This document shows positions 58,132-64,000 of a stretch of 64,000 nt of DNA, one piece after another. The notes under the pieces were generated by a model. It did not search any database. It worked only from the letters and a program-made list of their open reading frames with translations, and was not told where the DNA came from. Position 1 is the stretch's first letter. Each line of letters starts with the position of its first letter. The position numbers and the translations under genes are program-made. This DNA is from Echiichthys vipera (taxonomy: Eukaryota; Chordata; Actinopteri; Perciformes; Trachinidae), in contig OY829659.1 in assembly GCA_963691815.1 (NCBI GenBank), positions 16,630,241 through 16,694,240 of the forward strand, given 5' to 3'.

Positions 58132-59189
58132 GGTCCAGACGTCCTGAAGCCCCACAGCTGCCAGAGTGACGACAGATAACAGATGCTGTCAGACTTAATA
58201 TTGTGTTTAGTACTTTACCGTATTGCATGTGGGGAGGACTTTCCTCTGACTCCCGACTAATTTTTGGGCGAAGCCTGCTAAAGTCCTATAATTACAACCT
58301 ACAAAACTCTGCATTTCCGGATCAACCACAGACTGCTATGTGACCAAGAGTCCCTCATACAGTGCTTGTTTGGTGAAGATACAAAATATCATTTGAAGCA
58401 TTTTAAAAGTTGAAATATCAATCTTCACTAAAACAGGACTGTGTATACTAAAGCTGCATTTGTTGGAAACTTATTTTTAATAGCCAGGTTTGCTGTGTCT
58501 GTCTGATGGTCAAAAGAAATACAAATGTCTTTTTAATTTACATTTTTTAATCAATCAAGCCTGACAGAAAAGCAGAATAATTACTCGTCATTCACACAAC
58601 AGGCAACAAAGGCTGCCACAGTTTGATTTGCACTCTGTGGCTCAGTTTTGACCCAAATTGTCAAAGTATTGCATATAATAGGTTTTTTTTAAATTGTGTT
58701 AAAGGCTGGATCTTGTGTCTTTTTGACAAAGGAAGTGGTCAGCAACACAGCTGTTTTCTCTGGAGAATGATGATATTTTAACTCTTGATCTGTTTGTCCC
58801 CTCACTCTGACCGCTCAGGGCTGCGTTTGGACAATACGTGCCAACAAAATCATTTTGGATAAATCTTGATTTGCCAAGGGTAACACATTACCAAAAAGAC
58901 CCAAGACACATGTTTAGTTTTGTAAGCCAATAAGTGAGACATTTAAAATCATTACGTGAGCCATTTAGTAATAAAAAAAAAGGGGAAAATGTAAGTCATT
59001 TTTCAAATCCATAATAATGAAGAGAGAGGGCAGCAGATTAACCAGATCTAACAGGCAAATTAAACTTACATGTCTGAAACTGGAACAGCACTATGAAAGG
59101 TAACGTCTTGGATGTAAATATGAAAAATACTACATATGCCCTTAAGAAGGGAAAATAAATGGAGAGAAGAAGAAACAGCAAAGGCCCAC

Positions 59190-59345
59190 CGTACCTTTCA
59201 GACAGCAGTATGAGACTTATTCCTCCCTGCTCCACAGTAAGGAAGTATTTGCTTTACCTGCTTGTGTCTCCCTCCCACGCACTGGTGGCCTATTTATGCA
59301 TGTGCAATGTCAGAGCCACACCCGGACTGTTTGTTCTATTCAGTA
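59190..59345 (-). promoter_or_regulatory. capn6: Candidate TATA-type capn6 promoter
   Basis: On the minus strand a TATA-like cataaata lies at 59291-59298. Upstream is a CACCC-type box (gggtgtggctc at about 59314-59324). Downstream are possible donors cag followed by gtaaag near 59257 and gaaag followed by gtacgg near 59196, either of which could end a noncoding first exon. The distance to the coding exon is about 1.1 kb. Promoter function is inferred from motif order only. Confidence 0.35.
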
Positions 59346-60146
59346 TTGGATTTTTGTTACCTTATGTTATCAGGAAGGAGTAAAAACACCTTGTCATACA
59401 GTTACTACCACATCTTTAGATTGAGAAAATGAATGATACTGTAGCTCTGGGGTATAAGAGGGTAGACTAGTGAGTCCGGGTGTGTTATCTGTTTGAAAGT
59501 TCCTGGCTAATGTGGTCAGACAGGTTATTTTTGGTTGGTTATTTGCTCGTCTTTAGCCGGCCATAAGTGCAGCACAGGACTGTAAAAAGTTTGTATCTTA
59601 CGCCGATGAGGTCCGTTTACAGCATTTGGTCTCAAGTGCCTCAGGTGTTTGATCTTTGTATTATGTGTAAAGGTGACAGCAGTTCACATTCCAGACTTTT
59701 CCGTCATACGTGCTGCTGTGCGGTGGGGACACTGTTAGGGACAAGGTTTTTTTTTTCGGTGCTGCCTGTCATGGCAAGAGCTGAACACACCAGATCAGAT
59801 AGGCAACAGATATCATCGAGCTCTAGCTATGTTTACATACAGTAGCTCACATTTAAAGAGGAGTTTGTACTGACTCCGACATGAGAAAACATACTAGTGA
59901 AGCAGTGAAAGTCACAGAGAAATGTAAAACACCACCTTTAGCACAAGTCAGCATGTCACTTAGTAGGAAGAAACAGGTGAATGGGTTTCAGGCAAGAAAA
60001 GAACTGAAGATGGCTCATAAAGTGCTGAACTGATGGTAATTATTCAAATAAAACACAGTAAGTGACATCTAGTCACTTACAAAACTAAGAAAAGAAAAAG
60101 AAACTAAGTGTGAGCTTGTTTTAAAAAAGGTAAAAGTAACACTCAC

Positions 60147-60250
60147 CTGTGTCCTGGCAGTGATGAGCTCAAACACATTCAATGTGAGATGTGTTGAAAT
60201 CAATCCTTCTGTAATAAGATCTGTCATATAAAACAACAGGCTGTTACGCG
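60147..60250 (-). other. capn6: Alternative capn6 upstream noncoding exon (candidate)
   Basis: A strong minus-strand donor (gacaca followed by ggtgagtg) lies at about 60147, preceded by a TATA-like ttttatat near 60226-60233. It could be a second first exon of capn6. The reading is weak and competes with the candidate at 59190-59345. Confidence 0.25.
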
Positions 60251-61006
60251 CTCATCTGCACACAAACACTGCCTGAAAACTGGTCTGACAAGCACCTCTC
60301 TGCAGCAGGAGGTGTTATGCAAAAGGCTGATATGGTGATTGCAAGAAGGGGGAGACTGAAATTAAACACCTTCACTCCCACCACCCAACTACTCATAGGT
60401 GAAACAAGCTAAAACTTGTCTGTTTTGTGAGTCTGTTCTTTTACAATGGCAAGTGAAAACTTCACTTTAACGTCTCAGCATATTTGCTGCTGGCTTTGTC
60501 ACGGTTACATTTGTTTTAAAATGAATTTGTTGTGTTGTGTTTTGTCTCGCCAATAAAAAGAAAGAATAAATCTTCCAGTTAGCCGGAAGTCAGTCGAATA
60601 GAACAAACATAACTAACAAGCCGTGTATTGCTGTTCTCATGCTGTGAGTGAACTGCGGTATAATAAGACAAACTGGCAGGGTCTCTGTGGTGCAGGCTTA
60701 ACGTTGAGGAGCAGAGGAGGCTCTTTGGCTCCGTCACACAGAGAAATCTTGTCTGGATAATTCTCAGCTTTGAAACTTAGTGTTAGAAGAATGTAAGCAG
60801 GAAGCCAACAGTAATAATGTAAATCCATGCAGGAGCTAAGAAGACAGGAAGAAGAAGAAACCGAAGAAAATCCTAAAATTAAAGTAAATCATTCGGCTCA
60901 GCAGCGATTTGAGAGAGAAACAAAGTGTCAGATATGATCACAAGTTCATGAGAAAATGCACGTTTGAGAAGAGGGAAGAAAAGACAAAACAATCTACGGT
61001 TGTCAC

Positions 61007-62014
61007 TAGAGCCAGACCGATATAACAGTTTCCCGATATCGGCCTTTCCCAGAAATATCGTATCTATCGGAATCGGTATGTTATTTTCGTTTTGAGAGGA
61101 TTTGAAAATCTTTTCTTACAGAACATATAATGAAAAAAAAGTGTTCATTTCTAAAACTTATTGACAATGTAATACATTGTATGTATACAGTGGCGAAGTC
61201 CCGACCCTTCCACTAGACCCCCATGGGACCTCTGAAATTGTAAAAAATGAATGGGTCTCAATGCATATTATTTAGTTATTTGCTGGCCCCAAATTAGAAA
61301 TATGTTGTTTGTGGATTTAAATGTTAATTTTTCATGCTGAGGGTTTGACCGAGGGAAAGGAGAAAGACACCATGTCATGTCACGTACAGCGGTTCACGGT
61401 GCCGATCAAACCAAGGTGCCGATGTGTTTTGTTCCTGAATGTTCGATGCTATTATTCTCCCCTTGGAAAAAAGCGGTGAAGTGGAGCAGAGATATCACCA
61501 TTTCTGTACCAGAGTACCTATATCATTCGCGTGATAAAGAGCTGTAGTTCACAAAGCGGCCTCACACAAAAACCTACCATTATCAAACTTCTTAGTGATA
61601 AATCGTATTTCTATTGCATGAATAAGTATCTTTAAAAACCGCAAACAACAAATGTGAAATTCATGGCTAAATTCAAACATGACCAGAAAATCATTTTTAT
61701 TAGCCACAGGAATACATGCATCAGAAATTTATACTGGGGTCCCATGTGCCGGAAATGCAAAGGTGGGACTTCGCCACTCTATATAATGTATAATGTATGT
61801 CAAATATTCTTGAATAAAGTTATTTGTTTTAGAGGGCAGCCTTCTGAGCACCTTTGCAGACTCATATTGGTGCAAAATCCACATAGAAAAAGTTTATTTT
61901 CATTCCAGCTCATAAATTCACTTTATCTGCCACCATATCAGTAATCTGTGAATTTGTACCCTCTACAATCGGTATTGGTATCGATCTAAAAAATCCTGCA
62001 TCAGTCGGACCGTA
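61007..62014. mobile_element. hAT-type DNA element with perfect 8-bp TSD, nested insertion inside
   Basis: The element starts tagagccagaccgat and ends atcagtcggaccgta (inverted match 10 of 15). It is flanked by identical gttgtcac at 60999-61006 and 62015-62022. Subterminal text carries repeated cgatatcgg and atcggtat motifs, as in fish MITEs of the ACCGATAT type. There is no transposase frame. A second element at 61188-61779 is inserted in it. Confidence 0.85.
61188..61779. mobile_element. Nested terminal-inverted-repeat element
   Basis: The 592-bp element starts cagtggcgaagtccc and ends gggacttcgccactc, so 14 of 15 terminal bases match when inverted. Flanking bases are tata on both sides, which allows a TA or TATA duplication. 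No clean 8-bp duplication is present. It has no coding capacity. It must be younger than the outer element that it splits. Confidence 0.8.
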
Positions 62015-62486
62015 GTTGTCACTTTCGAAATCACTGCCCTGGGTAAATGTCTCTCTCTTCTTTGAGGTAATGTATGTGCTCACAGAAAATGTCATGCCAG
62101 TTAGACATTAGTTTTTATGAGATGAAGTCACAAACAAACAAAAAAGAAGATGGCAAGCGACCACAGATCTCTTCTTGAGTGATTTCTTACATTATTTTTA
62201 CTAGTCTAAATATTTAAAATCAAACTATTGTTATTATTTAAATGGTCGTGTTAATATATTGTAACTCTGAGGGGCAGGGGCGAAAAAAGAAATACAGACG
62301 GCACCAGTTGTGTGAGGTGGGGCAACAGCTTGTAGGACACTGTGCACCTTGTTGTCTTCCCTGGAAAAACCCTGGAGAACACTTTTTATTTGCAGGTAGG
62401 ACTTTATCATGTTTTTACCTATACCACACAGCCACCCAAGGGAATTTAGCCTACTAGTGTTGTAAATAATTAACATCTCTCAAGTC

Positions 62487-62540
62487 AAGTCGATTTTTTT
62501 TATACAGCTCAATAGCACAGATCTGCCTCAAGGCCTTCCC
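62487..62540. repeat. Fish interspersed repeat fragment
   Basis: The text aagtcgattttttttatac, agctcaatagcacagat and ctgcctcaaggccttccc resembles a short, common fish repeat. Confidence 0.45.
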
Positions 62541-62806
62541 TCATAGTTTTGGAGCCCCAAAGTGGCAAAACAAGCAGGTATTGCTGGTTTAATAGTTCTA
62601 TTGAAGTTCAATTGCACTAATCAAAATACCCTTGAAAGAGTCTTTTTTTTTTACACTTGTATTCCACAGCATATCCCCTTTTTTTAAACTTGTGTTAGTT
62701 TGTATTGACCAGCTAGCTGGGCTACTGCGGTTAACACCAGCTCATCACTTTGAAAGTAAAAGCTCTTAACCCAGCTTGAGAACCAGTTGCTATTGAGTAG
62801 GAATGT

Positions 62807-62968
62807 CTAATCCTGCTCCTGCACTGTCCTTCATGTTTTTATCAAACCCCTGACAAGCTTCAGTTGCTTGTTATTAAGCAGAGCATTAGAATCAGGTGTG
62901 TTCGAGCAGGGAGAAACCTAAAACATGCAGGACAGTAGCTCTCCAGGAGCAGGGTTCCCCACCCCTGC
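62807..62968. repeat. Short MITE-like repeat with inverted ends
   Basis: The start taatcctgctcctgcactg and the end cagtagctctccaggagcag (continuing ggttcccc) are largely inverse to each other. The text (gagcattagaatcaggtgtg) matches a very common short fish repeat. Confidence 0.6.
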
Positions 62969-62969
62969 T

Positions 62970-64000
62970 ACAGCGCATCTTTGGCCCTGTTAAGCTGAAG
63001 AAAAACAGAGATTAGTCCCTGCACTGTGTTTATTTTGAGCAGCAGCTAGTTGGTTGATCCAGAATAACATATGCATTGTTGTTGAGCTAACAGGAGGTAA
63101 CTGGCTAAATTTGGTAGAAGTTGTTTAGACAGAGAGCATTTGATTGGCTGAAAGGTGAGGGAGTGGTACCTGGTGACAACACGACTGTCATGTGAAGCGA
63201 CGTGAAATAAAAGTGTCATTGGGGATAATGGAATTATGCAATAAAACACATAAAATTGTTAAATTACTGTGTTTCAAAATACTGGTTTAAAATTTATTTT
63301 ATACAATTTATTTATATGGTCAGTTATTTCATATTGTTGTATTAATTGATTCAGTGCTGAACACTGTGGGGCTCCTTATGTATCATTTAAGTCAACTCAG
63401 CAGGGACTGCGGATGATGTGTCGGGGTCACAGAAAAATATTTCTCTACCGGCCAAAATTTTAAAAGAAGTGTCCAAATGTGATGTGCATTGGCATTGACT
63501 GAGTTCGTTCATGCTCCCTTGAAGATAAACCTAAAAATATGCTCATACACAAAATATTTCATAAACTGGAGGACACTTCCACAGTTTAGTATTAAAGTCA
63601 TGTCGCTTCCTCTAGTGCCACCCTGAGGACAAATTGTACACTTTCAACCCCACGGCCCAGGCTCCACAAAGTGCACAATTACTGTATCACTACATTGTTC
63701 ACTCTGTCCACTGCTTTAGTAGTGTGGGATGTAATGAACATCACAGCCTCTTGGGGCTGTCAGCAGAGATTTACACTTTTCATCGTGCTGTTACAAAAGC
63801 AGCAGCTGACAGCCTTTCTGCTTGTACTCCAGCAAAGATCTGTCCCACATTGATATGTATATGTATATGTATACACCCTAAATATCGTAATTACACTATT
63901 CTCTTGTCATCTTCTAAGAAAAACCTCATCAACCCAGAGACAACCCTTGGAGATGTATACTGTGTTTGAGTTAGATTAGAACAGGGCAGGTCAAAGAGAA
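62970..64000. other. Unassigned sequence at window end
   Basis: No exon, RNA gene or clear repeat is recognised apart from short AT-rich runs and a (TATATG)n-like stretch at 63852-63872. In human the next gene beyond CAPN6 is DCX; no DCX-like coding sequence is visible here. Confidence 0.5.

Overview
The window is nuclear DNA from a vertebrate, almost certainly a spiny-rayed teleost fish. It is AT-rich with long introns and GT/AG splice sites. It carries many (CA/GT)n and (AT)n microsatellites and several repeat types typical of fish genomes (hAT-like MITEs, a LINE-2 3' tail, fish interspersed repeats). No bacterial-type operons, tRNA or rRNA genes, or CRISPR arrays were seen.

Three protein-coding genes can be rebuilt exon by exon. 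(1) mepce, minus strand, coding 7872 to 3898 in four coding exons, 729 codons: the 7SK snRNA 5' gamma-phosphate methyltransferase, with a CpG-rich promoter around 8640-9250. (2) pak3, plus strand, coding 34688 to 46282 in fourteen coding exons, 553 codons: a group I p21-activated kinase with CRIB motif, acidic tract and complete kinase domain. (3) capn6, minus strand, coding 58131 to 50656 in twelve coding exons, 643 codons: a CAPN5/6-type calpain with protease core, beta-sandwich and C-terminal C2 domain. pak3 and capn6 face each other tail to tail, with 4.4 kb between stop codons. This is the arrangement of PAK3 and CAPN6 on human Xq23, which supports orthology. All reading frames stay open across every inferred junction, and total lengths match the families.

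The layout is as follows. 1-3.9 kb is the 3' flank and possible 3' UTR of mepce. 3.9-9.25 kb is mepce and its promoter. 9262-10210 is a hAT-type insertion with a perfect 8-bp target duplication, sitting against the mepce promoter. 10.2-34.66 kb is about 24 kb without a recognised coding gene. It holds microsatellites, interspersed repeats, a perfect 51-bp inverted repeat (21401-21522) and two promoter-like CCAAT plus TGACATCA modules, the second followed by a possible pak3 5' noncoding exon. 34.67-49.8 kb is pak3 with a long 3' UTR. 50.66-60.2 kb is capn6 with candidate upstream promoters. 61.0-62.0 kb is a second hAT-type insertion with a perfect 8-bp target duplication and another terminal-inverted-repeat element nested inside. 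The rest to 64 kb is repeats and unassigned sequence.

The genes are unrelated in pathway: mepce acts in transcription-elongation control through 7SK snRNP, pak3 in Rac/Cdc42 signalling and neuronal cytoskeleton, capn6 in calpain/cytoskeletal biology. I found no new multi-gene system. The most notable biology is a CAPN6-type calpain with an intact Cys-His-Asn triad (human CAPN6 lacks the Cys), the perfect inverted repeat, and the dated-looking transposon insertions.
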